From NCBI GenBank assembly GCA_023014365.1, contig JAEBUN010000010.1, positions 372,001 through 436,000 of the forward strand: a DNA stretch of 64,000 nt, in the 5' to 3' direction. The notes under the pieces were generated by a model that saw nothing but the letters and a program-made list of their open reading frames with translations, made no database searches and had not been told where the DNA came from. How positions within the stretch are numbered: the stretch's first letter is position 1; each line of letters begins with the position of its first letter. This document shows, piece after piece, positions 12,232 through 23,255 of the stretch. This DNA comes from Lepiota brunneoincarnata. Taxonomy: Eukaryota > Basidiomycota > Agaricomycetes > Agaricales > Agaricaceae. A program made the position numbers and the translations under genes.

Positions 12232-12267
12232 TTACATAAGGTGCTTGTTCCTGGTGACACCTATCTT
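12232..12267 (-). repeat. right terminal inverted repeat of the MITE-like element
   Basis: Reads TTACATAAGGTGCTTGTTCC and on to CACCTATCTT on the plus strand. It is the reverse complement of the left end with a one-base length difference. Confidence 0.88.
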
Positions 12268-13516
12268 ACCTCCGCCACCTCCACCCACCACACGCACTAA
12301 TACATCAGAATGCACCTCACATGGGGCTTGTCCATCAAATGCCCACCGCACCAATTGATACACCTCGGGCTATCCCTGGCAATTCATGCGCTGCACCCAC
12401 TGCGGCCCACTCACGACGACCCGCTCACGGCGCCATGCCCGCATCCACCAGCATCGGCAAGCACCAGTAGCATTTTCTGTGTAGTTGTACTAATACCTGC
12501 ACACTGCAATATAAACCTCTTGCGGTTCCGCGTCAGACGGCTCGGATTAGGTTTTCCCATGTTATAATATAGGAAACCTAAAGCAGCCGGTGTAGAGAAA
12601 ACATACCCCTTGTATTATATCTGGAGAAATGTTTTGTTATCAACCACTACAGCACTCTACATTAATAATCGAAACCCCAGGCAGGCTTAATTTACACAAA
12701 TTGAAAAGAATTATGAGCACGGAAAAGGGAATCAGAGCACTCCCCAAACAAGGTGTGCAGGTTCAAAGAGACCTTCCAACAACACTCCCACCGGACGGCC
12801 AAGGCCAAGACAAGAAATAGAACGTCAGTGCAAGCGACACCACATACAAAAAGGCCAAACAGCGACCGTTCAATGGCGGGGAAGCAAAGAATGCTACCGC
12901 CAATACCGACGGTAGTGTGCTAGGCCGAGCGGAGTGTGACACCTAGTCAGTAGAGGGCAAGGGAGGATGGTGGCCACTTGAACGGCGTTTCCGTGTCGGA
13001 CTGTATGGGGAGCACGCACCAGGGGTGTGCCTTATGCCGGATAAAGTGGTGCCGCGGTGCGGTAAAGGGTATCGGGGCCCTAGTAGCACTTCTCAACCTG
13101 TAGTAGAGGTACAAATGAAGCCCTGGTGTCTATTATTATTCAACCGCTTGCCTGTATGAGATGAGAGAGCCCGAGATCGGTAAAGTGGCTGTTCACGCGA
13201 TCTACATAGCAGGTTCCATTTCCGAGCCGGCCCAAAACATTCTAGGGCATGTACGTACAATAGCATATTTCGGGCTTATCGGTTACAATAAAGGCAAAAC
13301 GCAGAGTCACGTGACGGGATATCATCATTATTGTGGAGACAATTGGCATTTCATAGGGGGCTATGTTTGACACAGAAATTTATCGTCGAGGCGGATCAAG
13401 GGTTCGAGGGTTTGGAGAGGAAATGGCAATAGTATATAACACCAAGAGGATATCGTATCCCCCGTATCCTCCTAATAACCACCCACCGCAGGCGGTACTT
13501 CTCTATCTAATTCGCC
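12268..13516. other. 1.25-kb intergenic region
   Basis: No supported coding sequence; the short open frames lack codon structure or recognisable content. A TATATAA-like box at about 13433 lies about 80 bp upstream of the next start codon and is a plausible core promoter for that gene. No tRNA-like cloverleaf was recognised. Confidence 0.45.
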
Positions 13517-14494
13517 ATGGCCCTCACGTCCCCTAACGCCACTCTCCTCCACGCTGCCCTCGCCACCATATCCCACGAGGTCGCCACCGTCGACGAAATT
13601 ATCCCCATACCCGCTCGTCTCCCACCCGAACTCCTTCTCATCATCCGCACACACCTCCACACAGCAGTCACCACTCAGCTCTTTCTTAACTCAACGCGTG
13701 CGCTAGCGGAATACGAACACGATCTCCTGCGCAACTTCTGTCCCGACTGCATCTCGTATAATTGTGATGTCTTTGGCCCTGATATCTGGCAATGGCAGCA
13801 GTTCTCCAGCCCTTGCACGTGCGTTCGGACAACCCCAAACATCACTCGCAACTCCCAGCAGTTCCCTGATCCCTACCACTGGCTTGAGCATCATCTCTCC
13901 CTACAAGCAGCATGTCTCTCTGCTGGCTCTCCAAAACCTCAATCATCTATCTGGGACGTCGTAACTGACGTCCTGAAACGGCATCACTGTGAGCCCCTCA
14001 GGGAAGACTCCAGTGACCCCGTTACGATCGATTGCCCGCCTGATGGCAGCGATGCTCTCTACCACTGCAGGGTTAGTTCTTTCAAGCGACTGTCGCCCCC
14101 GCCAGCTGTGTCCATTCGGCCTCTACCAGCCGCCTTGCGCCTCTATGAAACTGAAGGTATTGGAGAGGCCGGAATCGCAGGCAACGCGTTCCGGGCTGAG
14201 GTCATTCGTCGTCGGGTGACCCGCGAGCTCAGCCTTGCCGTGGAATTCCAGGACGTGTTCAGCTCACCGAGGAATTCCTCTGTACCGATCCTCATCGGAC
14301 CCAAAGCTTCCGGTCTTTTCACGTTCGGTTCTCCTTTGCTCTCGCAGCTTCGCAGTTCCCTCGTCCTTCACGGCACGATCAAAACCATTGCTTTTATCTC
14401 TACCGTTCTCGGGGTGCTTGCGTCGATGCCAATGGCGATTACTACCCTTGCCCTCACGGCGGCATACTTCTATTCCAGGCCCGTTGCGGCGTAA
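13517..14494 (+). CDS. predicted C-terminally anchored membrane protein, orphan
   Basis: An intronless frame of 325 residues preceded by a TATA-like box about 80 bp upstream. The N-terminus has IPARLPPELLLIIRTHLHTA, an LPxELxxxI pattern reminiscent of the first helix of an F-box, but the rest of an F-box is not evident. Two Cys pairs (FCPDCISYNC, PCTCV) could form a metal or disulfide site. A strongly hydrophobic segment covers about the last 35 residues (from TIKTIAFISTVLGVLASM to the C-terminus), so the protein is probably tail-anchored with its bulk in the cytosol. I do not recognise the family. The frame is uninterrupted, with C-rich third positions typical of expressed fungal genes. Confidence 0.65.
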   Translation: MALTSPNATLLHAALATISHEVATVDEIIPIPARLPPELLLIIRTHLHTAVTTQLFLNSTRALAEYEHDLLRNFCPDCISYNCDVFGPDIWQWQQFSSPCTCVRTTPNITRNSQQFPDPYHWLEHHLSLQAACLSAGSPKPQSSIWDVVTDVLKRHHCEPLREDSSDPVTIDCPPDGSDALYHCRVSSFKRLSPPPAVSIRPLPAALRLYETEGIGEAGIAGNAFRAEVIRRRVTRELSLAVEFQDVFSSPRNSSVPILIGPKASGLFTFGSPLLSQLRSSLVLHGTIKTIAFISTVLGVLASMPMAITTLALTAAYFYSRPVAA

Positions 14495-15175
14495 TAAAGC
14501 CCTGTGCAATGTGTTCCTTTTTGCATCCCCCTTTTCGGGAGAAGGCGCAGCATCTGGCGTTCCATGATGGGACTTGGACGACTTTGGAGACGATGTTTGC
14601 ACACGACGCGACACGACACGACACTCAGACCACCTAGACATGATGCGACATGATGCTCGGACCACCGAGCATGGTCACGTATTTATTAGAATAGATAAGA
14701 CACGCCACTTTAACGGACATAACATTCGGACTATTAAACATGGACACTTACGCATTAAAGTTATATAGATTGGACTTGTAGATGACTGACTTGCGAGCGC
14801 TTGGAAGCGCCTCCCACCTTCATCTAATATTTTTGAACATCCCATATTAATTAGATGCAGCTTCTGCGTTTTGATACTACTCCGCTTCTAAAATCTCCTG
14901 GAATCCGAACCGCACAGTTAGACCATGAACTCTGAAATTCTCAAATAGACGACAATCGACGCTTGACTTATGCACTATTTCCTCTCGTCGTACCACGAGG
15001 ATTTGCGGCACGTACCCATTTCCCATTCATCGACAAGTTCTCGTAGGCATATGTATCCCAGATTGGAACAACTTAAAAAATGAATTAGAGGGTGTCATTA
15101 CGAGAGGACAGGATCCATCGAGTCGCCTCACTCCTGATCATCAAAACACCGCCAGGATCACAAACATGACGCAAC
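14495..15175. other. intergenic region with a perfect hairpin
   Basis: 3' region of the preceding gene, with CGACA-rich short tandem sequence near 14600-14625 and AT-rich sequence after 14680. No gene is supported; see the separate hairpin entry. Confidence 0.4.
14653..14672. repeat. 8-bp perfect inverted repeat with 4-nt loop
   Basis: ATGCTCGG-acca-CCGAGCAT, about 160 bp past the upstream stop codon. It could form a transcript hairpin in the 3' UTR; no function is shown. Confidence 0.4.
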
Positions 15176-16216
15176 TTGTGCTGTCCCACTACAAGACACG
15201 CCGGATCCAAGGGCCTGCTGACAGCCCACTACAACGCCTGTTCCTCTCGAGAAATCTCCACCTGTAACATGGGAAGCACCCCAATGGTCGCCGCCAAAAC
15301 CGCATGGGAGAGATATCGTGATGACACCTTCCTGGCCAAACCCTGTCCGCCTCCTCGTCCCTTGAGAGATCACTTCGGACCCTTGGCGGTTATTTTGGCT
15401 AATACTTCCGGCCCCATGGACTGTGATGTCAGGGCCGACCTTTTTCGAGTTACCGTACCGCACAGGACACGTTTCGGGATCACATATCTGGGGGGTGAAT
15501 GGTCAGGAACATCCGCTGTGTCACAGACCAAGCCCGCTCATGCCACTCTTGACGCCGAATGGGAGGGCAGCTCAGCCGCGTCGCAAGTCTCGTCAGGTGC
15601 TGTTCACGCCTGGCGGAACCCTTCTGATCACGGGGGCCAAGGACACAATACTAGGGAAAGGCTGCAGCCAAGGAAATCCTTCAAACCCACCCCCGGAATG
15701 ACACCTGAACAGCGTAAAGCGGCGTGGGCTTGCGTGCAGATGGAAAATTCTCCTGAGCCCGCCGCTCCCCGAAATGACCATAGCTTGAACAATAATGCTG
15801 CTGTCGAGGCTCTGGGGCTTTTGGATCAGGGAGAATCGATCATGGCCAGCGTTTCCAGTGGCGGACCACCATTTTGTCTCTCTTGGCCGAACTTAATCAG
15901 TGGCGAGAGTGTTGTTCTTCCATTCCCTTACCAAGAGCCTTTTCTTCCAGGAGCCCATTGCTCAACACCCACTGATCGATCATTTGGTCCCGTTCATCAA
16001 CGCACCGGCTTACTCCCTTACCTGACCGAAGCTCAATCGAGGGCGGGGGCTCGCCTTCGCAAAAAGTTGAAACAGAGAAAGGAGGAAGACCTGGAGGTGT
16101 TTGGCTTGCGTTTAGCACTCGAAAGGTTGTCTCTTCAGGAAAAGTACAAACAACCAGAGGTCTCCCTCATTCAATTGTTCGTCGGCATGCAGAGGCTCTC
16201 ACTCGATTCTGTATGA
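15176..16216 (+). CDS. hypothetical protein
   Basis: An open frame of 346 residues without visible introns; a second possible start is at 15269 (MGSTPMVAAKTAWERYRDD). Composition is Pro/Ser/Gly-rich in the first two thirds, followed by a basic, helix-prone C-terminus (LRKKLKQRKEEDLEVFGLRL) and a short hydrophobic-rich end. There is no signal peptide, membrane segment or known motif. The length of the frame and its regular third-position use argue for coding, but no family is recognised and expression is uncertain. The neighbouring amylase is on the same strand 0.9 kb away. Confidence 0.45.
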   Translation: MCCPTTRHAGSKGLLTAHYNACSSREISTCNMGSTPMVAAKTAWERYRDDTFLAKPCPPPRPLRDHFGPLAVILANTSGPMDCDVRADLFRVTVPHRTRFGITYLGGEWSGTSAVSQTKPAHATLDAEWEGSSAASQVSSGAVHAWRNPSDHGGQGHNTRERLQPRKSFKPTPGMTPEQRKAAWACVQMENSPEPAAPRNDHSLNNNAAVEALGLLDQGESIMASVSSGGPPFCLSWPNLISGESVVLPFPYQEPFLPGAHCSTPTDRSFGPVHQRTGLLPYLTEAQSRAGARLRKKLKQRKEEDLEVFGLRLALERLSLQEKYKQPEVSLIQLFVGMQRLSLDSV

Positions 16217-17130
16217 CCGATATCATTTGGACTCGACTCTATCCCTCCTGTACTGGTATGGGCTTCCCCAAGGAAGTTTGAACTTTTTTTTTTTTCGTCC
16301 CTCCGAGATGTAATAATAGAATATTGCACACCAGGAGCCTGATTTCGCCTGGATCTGGACCGATTCTTCGATACGATGATTTATTATACATTCAGCATCT
16401 GCTTAGTTTGTCGTTACTTGACCATCCCAACGAGTATAATCCCTTGCTACTTAGCCTGGAAGCTATCCCCCACCAGCTTATATTTCAATGGCATCCTGTT
16501 AGGGAGGGTTCGTGCACCCTATCTCTTAAATAGTCGTAGAAGTGGCTGGTAAAGATAGGTCTTCTTATCTGAGAGACAATTTTGGAGGTACAGTGGTAGA
16601 CTAGGGAAATATTGCCGTCAGCATGAAACTCCTCTCGACGTGGAAAGCTGTGATCGGAGCGATTAAGGAGGCATTTTGGTCTTGTCCAACCTGAATGCAG
16701 GATGCATGCACGGACCTCGCCCTGTCTGCCCAACAAGACGCCAGCATCAGGCGAGGTGTGCGATGGTGGACGCAATGGTGAGGAAAAAAAAATTGAGTTG
16801 CTTCATTTATAAAGGGGTGCGGGTTGAACCGAAAGGGTTCCTGTCCTCGTGACGGGATGATCCCGATCCGGCGTCTCCTCGTCAATGTTGCAGAGTATTG
16901 TAGTGCTGGCAGGGAGAACTCAGTTTCCTGTAGGGTAACATGGATAGAAAGTGTCAAGGCTGGGAGACTCTACGTCTCTCTGGCCTTTGGGGAAAAAACA
17001 AGTACGTAGTCGCAACAACGCGCATGTTACGTTTCTGTCACGGTCCGTATACTGTCGGTCGCCGTTACCATGTCCTCATGCTCGAGGTTGTGCCTCAGAG
17101 GTCCTGCAGCTTTGCTCAGCCTGGACTCCC
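16217..17130. other. intergenic region upstream of the amylase
   Basis: Holds the 3' end of the hypothetical gene and the amylase promoter. Poly-T and poly-A runs (about 16285 and 16786) and TTTATAAAGG near 16806 are the only notable marks. No coding sequence is supported. Confidence 0.4.
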
Positions 17131-19827
17131 ATGTTTTCTCTTCTCAACAGATGGTTCACCTCGCTCACACAAGGACCTCCCTCCCTAGATCGCATGCGCC
17201 TTGGGCCGGATGGTCACAAAGACAATCCATTAATGGTTCTTCTATCCCTATTTCTCAACTCGAATAACTTGCGATCGCTCATGTTTCCTGGTACTGCAGA
17301 TTCAATTTTTTACTTGGGACGCTCTTCAAGGCAACATAAGCTGGTGGAAACATTTTGAGGCTGAGGTCCCCCACCTAGTTAAACTGGGTTTCACGCAAGT
17401 TTGGCTTCCGCCGATGAACAAGGCCGCTGAGGTGGTAAGTTTTCATGTGATGTAGGATAGGTATCCAAGCGAAATATACTGGGAGGAGCCACAGTAGTTC
17501 CAATGCTCCTACTCTGATATGTTTATGTTCGAGCAGCATTGTCCTACTGCCAAACGGTAGTTGTCGTCCATTGCAGGTTGCTGACTTTCTACTTCTACCC
17601 GAATAGGGAGGACGGGGATACGATGCTTACGATTTGGTGAACAATTTCCTGTGCTTCGTAGCGCGTGACTGATATACGCTCAGTGGGACCTCGGTGAATT
17701 CGATCAGAAGGGTTCTGTGAGAACGCGATGGGGATCCAAGGAGGAACTATTAAGTGCTTGCAGATTCGCCAGGCAATACAACCTCGATGTTCTCGTCGAT
17801 GCCGTCCTCAATGTGAGGCACGAGAGAGCTTTGTTTCAATCATGAAACTAATGGTTTTTGCATAGCACAAGCATGGAGGCGATACGACTGAGAAATTCTA
17901 TGCCATTCCTTCGCAACCGAACAATCGACTCAAAGACGCCGGCCAGAAACGGGAGATCGAGGTAGGAATCATTTTATCCTTCACCTTACCTTGTGATGCT
18001 ACAAATTTATTAGGCTTGGACCGTCTTTAACTACACTGGTCGAAACGGAAAGGTAGAGCTTCTCATTTATCCACTGAGTGTCGCGGCTGAGGGAGATCGG
18101 TCATTAGTACAGCAACTTCCGATGGAATCAAGCACATTTTACAGGTCCGTTTCCCATCTTCTGTACAGACAGGGACGTAGTTCCTATGAGGAAACGTTTT
18201 AGGGGTAGACTTCGATCAAATGTCGAAATCTTCTGAAATCTACCGAATCGTTGGTCCAGGCCATAAAGGATGGTCCCGCAACGTAGATACGGAACTAGGG
18301 AATTATGACTACTTGATGGGCAATGATGTCTGTATCTTACGTCGCCTGCCTCGTAGATACTCACGGATTTCACCAGATCGACCATCGTCACCCAGACGTC
18401 AGAGAGGATTTGTTCGAGTGGGGGGACTGGATTTTGGATGTGTGTGCTACCCATGAAATTGTCCCGCTGATTCTTTAACCCGGCACGAAGACCACAGGTT
18501 CATCTGGTTTTCGACTCGATGCGATTAAACATATAGATCGCAAATTCATTATTGACTTCGTGAGCGCCGTTCGGAAGTTCATGATTCTCAACTCAAAAGA
18601 ATCTCAGTTGCGGACAACCCGAGCAAGGTCCAAGAAAGACCGACTTTTCTCTGTTTGTATGCGGCTTCATCTGATACCTTCATGCACAACTACTGATGCA
18701 GCCACCGCCAAACAGCGGAGTACTGGTCTGGGGAGTGAGGCCTGGACTAGTTGTGATACCAACTCATCATTTACACCTTGCTTAGCATCCACAGGCTCCT
18801 CCCGTACGTTCGTCTGCTCAAGGGGGAGGTACGTGTACCAGAAAATATGCGCAGCTGAAATGAATACATTTTCAGACGGCTTTCTTCGACGTCCCGCTGC
18901 ATATGAACCTCTGTCAGGCGAGCAGGCAACGTGCTCGCTACGACCTCCGCAACATTCTCAGGGGTACTCTCGTCCAGCATAGACCTCGGGATGCCATGAC
19001 GTTCGTCGATAATCATGAGTAGGTGCCCCATCGGTTCCGGTCCCGTTGATACTGACACTTTGTCCAGCACGGTGCGTATACCGGTGACTCATTTTGATCG
19101 AGGCCAATCTCATCTCGGAGTTTCCAAGGTCGAGGGTCAAAGTTTGGAAAGCTGGGTAATCGCACCTCAGACTTCTTGACAAGATATTCTTCTTATTATT
19201 TCAAATAGGTTCAACCAAATTTCAAGGCCCAAGCTTACGCTATCATATTACTTCGAGGCGTTGGCCACCCGTGGGTTCTCTTACTCCATTGATGATGCAT
19301 CTCCATACCCACTCAGATCGCTAGCTGTGTCTTCTACGGTGATCTATATCCCAACAAGGAATGCTATAACGAAAGCGTTGCTAGGAACATTTCCCTCCTA
19401 ATCGAGGCCCGGCAAAAATTCGCATATGGCGTCCTGGTGGATTACTTCCACGATAGGAATTGTATTGGGATTCGTCCGTAAGGGTAATGATGAACATCCA
19501 GGATGTGCCGTCGTTCTCAGCAACAGGGAGGACGAGTAAGCTTTATTGTGTTTATTGTCGTACCTTGCCAAATTCTAATGTTCTGCTCCAAGCTCGCGCA
19601 CCTTCATCCACAATCTTCGTATGAAAGTCGGAAAGGTGAGTTCCACTCAACTGTGTGTCTATCTCAGGATGAGACACATCTGGCCATACCAGGAAAATGC
19701 TGGTTCAACCTATCGAAGTTTCATGACTCAACACGGGCGAGTGGAGATTGACGCCGGTGGCTGGGGTACATTTACTTGCTTTGCCAATCATGTTCAGGTT
19801 TGGGTCAGAGCGGAGGAGGGCTCTTAA
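17131..19827 (+). CDS. GH13 alpha-amylase, intracellular type
   Basis: About 20 small exons give about 517 residues; every junction keeps frame except one extra base near 19471. Start MFSLLNRWFTSL has no signal peptide. Landmarks in order: IQFFTWDAL, GFTQVWLPP, GGRGYDAYDLWDLGEFDQKG, DAVLNHKHGGD, GFRLDAIKHID (nucleophile Asp), LFSVSEYWSGE (acid/base Glu), MTFVDNHDT (third catalytic Asp), VFYGDLYPN, and a C-terminal beta domain ending WGTFTCFANHVQVWV. These match the GH13_5 type, endo-acting on alpha-1,4-glucans. Fungal cytosolic members (AmyD/Amy1 type) are linked to glycogen or cell-wall alpha-glucan metabolism. The first internal intron is unusually long (172 nt). Exon 19068-19071 is only 4 nt. 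All catalytic residues are present, so the lone frameshift is probably an assembly error. It converges with a sugar transporter 67 bp downstream. Confidence 0.88.
19068..19071 (+). other. candidate 4-nt microexon in the amylase
   Basis: CACG lies between two well-formed introns, 19019-19067 (GTAGGT donor, TACTGACAC branch, CCAG end) and 19072-19128 (GTGCGT donor, GGTGACTCA branch, CAAG end). It completes the catalytic Asp codon and the following Thr of NHDT. Confidence 0.55.
19471..19471 (+). other. probable single-base insertion in the amylase
   Basis: The codons before this point read DYFHDRNCIG and the codons after, one base on, read FVRKGNDEHPGCAVVLSN. Together they form the expected continuous beta-strand region. 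No GT-AG intron fits between them. Confidence 0.7.
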
Positions 19828-19894
19828 GTAAGAGTCCAACCTCCTTCGTCTCTGAACAGTTGTGAGTCATTGTACTAACCTTCGGCAAAGAACC

Positions 19895-22410
19895 CTACGA
19901 TTCCTGTTTCATAGTCACTGAATGCATACTATGATGATACAAATAGCTATTCGCTACACGAAGGGAGGTTCTGGATTTGGAGTTTCGATCTCTCGAATAG
20001 ATATCCGAGTTCAAAATCAAAGTTGTGACCTGGTAGGAGAGTTCCCACCGGCTGAGATGCGGTGTCGGTGAATTCTGTAGCTCGTGATACTCGTGGTACT
20101 CTTTTGTTGCTGCCCGTCCCCGTGAACCATCGGAGCCGTCGCCCTGGAGAACGCCGACAGCACCTCGGCTCATAGTCATAGTGGCAGCTTCACCCCCCAT
20201 AATCACCAGGTCCCGTTGCTGATCATCGCCATCGAAAAGAGCTGCTGTTTCTTCGAGTGTCCGTCCTATGATACGACCAGGAAACATCAGACCCGTAGTA
20301 GCCAGTGCTGCAGGAAATAACCCTACCTTTGGTTTCGACGGACATAGGTGACGACGAACACAAGCTCAATAACGAGCCAGACGCAGTAAGCGAGGTAATA
20401 CCACCAGCCAATAGCATCAATCGCCCATGGGTTGATAAATTGATTGAACGCGGATGTCAGCATGACCACTAAATTCTGAATGTGCGCATGAGCACATAAT
20501 TCAAGGGCCGTCAATCTGAAGCCGAATAACATACCATGACAGGCAAATCCCCTTGCACGGACTTTGTAGGGAAGGATTTCGAGAGTGTACGCGACAAGCA
20601 TTGGGGTATATGCTATGTCATAGAAGAAGTAGAAAAGGAAAATAAGTGGGATTGTGGCTGCAATATGAGCAGTTAGTAGGGGTGAAGGTTCAGGAGAAAG
20701 GCATTCGAGGACTCACCTTTTGCAGCTGCGGCGGTTCTTCATCGTATTGTAAAGAGCGTTCGAAATTGTCCATGCAGAGAATGCTATTAAGGTGATCGCG
20801 TTAATTAAATGAATTTCTGCTCAGGTTACACCACTGACCGACGAGCATCCCGCTATTAGAAACAATGAAAAGAGTGCGTCGACCCACCCAGTCAACGAGC
20901 ATAGCGCCAGATGCTGCCACTACAAAGTTGAAGATCTACAGAGATTAGATTACTGGTTGTCCACAATCTTAATCAGTAAAAGATACGAACCTGCAATCCT
21001 CCATTGATTGCTGCTTTGGTCTCTGTCTTCGTCACACCCACACCTTCCAGCACAAGATTGATGTAGTATGAGACCAGCCCGTTTCCACTAGAAGTCCAGA
21101 CAATTATGATCATCAACTCTAAAGTCTGGGAAGAGGCTGACCTCCATTGTGAGAAAACAGCAATCGCCAGAATGATCCGCATTCTCTTCCTATTGCCTAA
21201 CGTGCGGAACAGAGATAGATAGGACGTGCTCTTGGTGGTTTCCTCCTCCATCTGGAGCGCACGCCGAATCTGTGCGATTTCAAAAACAACAAGGGGATCC
21301 CGGGCATCGTTCCCATTGGCGTGGTACTTGGCCAAAATGGTACCTGCTTGAGCCTCCTAGCCGAGTTGATATGCTGTTATAATCCGACGACTCTGATTAC
21401 TAGCCAGTGACGTACCATGCCCTTGGAGATCAGGTATCGAGGGCTCTCGGAGACGAACCAGATGAGCAGAATTTGAAGGAGCGGCACAAAAGCTTGTACC
21501 AAGCCCGGAACCCTCCATGACCAAATACTTCCCCGCGCATGAATGTAAGCGCCAAAACAGACCTGCGAAAGATTTGTGACTTGAGCACCTTGCATTGTCC
21601 TGAGTGACCTACCCAAGCGGATATGACACTGCCAATATACCAACTCGAGTTGTAGACCTGAAGTTATTTTTCCTCGTTGTGTGGGGTATGACAGCTCAAG
21701 CAGCAGAAGAGGAGCAGGCGTTTGTGCAAAACGTTAACCCGATTCCGACTGCGTATTACGATTACGACATTAGGCCCATGGGTACCAGATTGAGAAGAAA
21801 GATACAGAAAGATACGCACTGACAGCCCGGGCAGCAATGAACATTGCGACGGAGTGCGCTGCAGTTTGGAGGCCAACGCCAGCAAGCATAATGACTGAGC
21901 CAATAAATAGCGCTGCGCGACGTCCTAGGTTATCGGATACAAATGGTGCGAAGGGAAGCCCCTACTGATTTTTCAGATAAATGATGGAGCGAGCAGGCTA
22001 GCACTCACAAACAGACAGCCGATGTTTTGTGCAAATCCGATGAAACCTGCAAGATGATAAGAAGACAAGAAATTTGGTATTTGACGAATGTACCTAAATC
22101 TCGGCCCTCCGGGTGTCCGAAAAAATTCTGCCATTCGGGCAATATCTGGAGGCCTAAATATATACATATAAGACCGAGTAGCTCTGGTCACGGGGACCGC
22201 ACAGACCGTTCACCAGCGATGAATCCAAACCATTTGTTACGGATGTCAACAATGGCAGAACGAGCATAACATTCAAGATCAGTATTCCTGAAGTCGAGTT
22301 CATCCTATGTTTGTTTGCATTCAGATAGAAGACCTACCTCGGTTTGTCCACCAAGGGCCGCGATGGATGAAATCCACGATCGTCCATTCTGGTACTGTTC
22401 TCGGAGCCAT
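19895..22410 (-). CDS. MFS sugar transporter (lactose/hexose permease type), broken by single-base insertions
   Basis: More than ten exons encode a sugar porter. It starts MAPRTVPEWTIVDFIHRGPW. It continues with SVTNGLDSSLVNG, FFGHPEGRDLGFIGFAQNIG, the loop motif DNLGRRAALF, ELSYPTQRGKITS, VYNSSWYIGSVISAW, the PESPRYLISKG motif, FSQWSGNGLVSYYIN, DWVGRRTLFIVSN, PMLVAYTLEILPYKVRARG and the C-terminal GRTLEETAALFDGDD. About twelve membrane helices are expected in the plasma membrane. At least five places need one base skipped to keep the conserved sequence in frame: near 21700, 21663, 20730, 20537 and 20345. All are in the same direction. It is therefore either a decaying gene or, more likely given the otherwise preserved motifs, an error-affected assembly. 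It converges with the alpha-amylase, suggesting a small carbohydrate-use pair. Confidence 0.8.
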
Positions 22411-23255
22411 TGCCTGCTGTTTGAGTCAGCAGAGTCTAGCCGACCTGCGTAGGTGATTTCAAAAAAGAGTAAATCAAGCCAAGGTTGTCAGGGTATAAGA
22501 AGCGAGGGCGAGCTAAGCAGTTCCAGGTCCCCATGATATATGTGCCATTTGAGAGCTTCCGGTAATTAAGCACTATATCCGCTGAACAGGCACAGAGGTC
22601 AGACTATACTAGAGCTCCCGAGGGTGGGGAAAGTGCGCGCAGGAGGTGGAGACCACCTCTATTGCCGGCTCCGGCACGATCTTTCTACCCTTGTGGAGCC
22701 ATTCCCGCATCGTCAGAGGCCCAGGTTGTGCGAGAAAATGGTGAAGAGAAGGGGTTGAGTTGCTTATGAACGGACAAACTCATCGCCTTCGTCTGGCACA
22801 AGCGGATAAATGGCTGGGATACAACGAACCAAAAAAGAGAGCAGAGGCACCGAAAAGCGGGGCTGATTAGTGCCGCTCGGAGAAATCCCGCTTCAGATGT
22901 TGCGGCTTCTCTAAAAGCTCGGGGAAAAGAAGCTTTTTGCTTGTGGGTGATGGCACTCGTGGACCTGGACCTTTGGTCATGCGCTAGCATTACTACGTCG
23001 AGCGGGTTTGGTGCTCCGCGTTCACATCAGTATAGGGAGGAGGAAATATTATGGCTAATGTGCCTCATCTCGTGGGTAAGTTGCCACAAAAGTCCCACGC
23101 CTCATTACCGTCGCATTTTGCTTTTGTTGTGACTCGTCTATTATTTGTATCTTGCATCGCCTACATGCTACAACTTCGGTGGACAGAACTCCGCAGCCCA
23201 AATTCTCGTCGGGGTCCCTTATACGTGCTGCTAACCAGACCATCACTACATTCGC
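22411..23255. other. divergent intergenic region
   Basis: Lies between the sugar transporter (minus) and F-box B (plus), so it carries both promoters. No coding exon was recognised; short frames on both strands lack support. Confidence 0.4.

Larger units (their letters stand above)
11701..12267. mobile_element. MITE-like element with about 37-bp terminal inverted repeats
   Basis: The left end, 11701-11738, begins AAGATAGGTGTCACCAGGAA. The right end, reverse complement of about 12232-12267, begins with the same bases. The first 28 bp match exactly, and the following CTTTATGTAA versus CTTATGTAA extends the repeat with one indel. The element is 567 bp and has no credible coding frame, which is the definition of a non-autonomous MITE. 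Flanking bases allow two readings of the target duplication. One is TA/TA (11700-11701 and 12267-12268), as for Tc1/mariner-type elements. The other is a 4-bp CCTC present immediately outside both ends once the TAAG/CTTA termini are included. No transposase for it is visible in the window. The inverted repeats are directly seen; the superfamily is inference. Confidence 0.85.
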
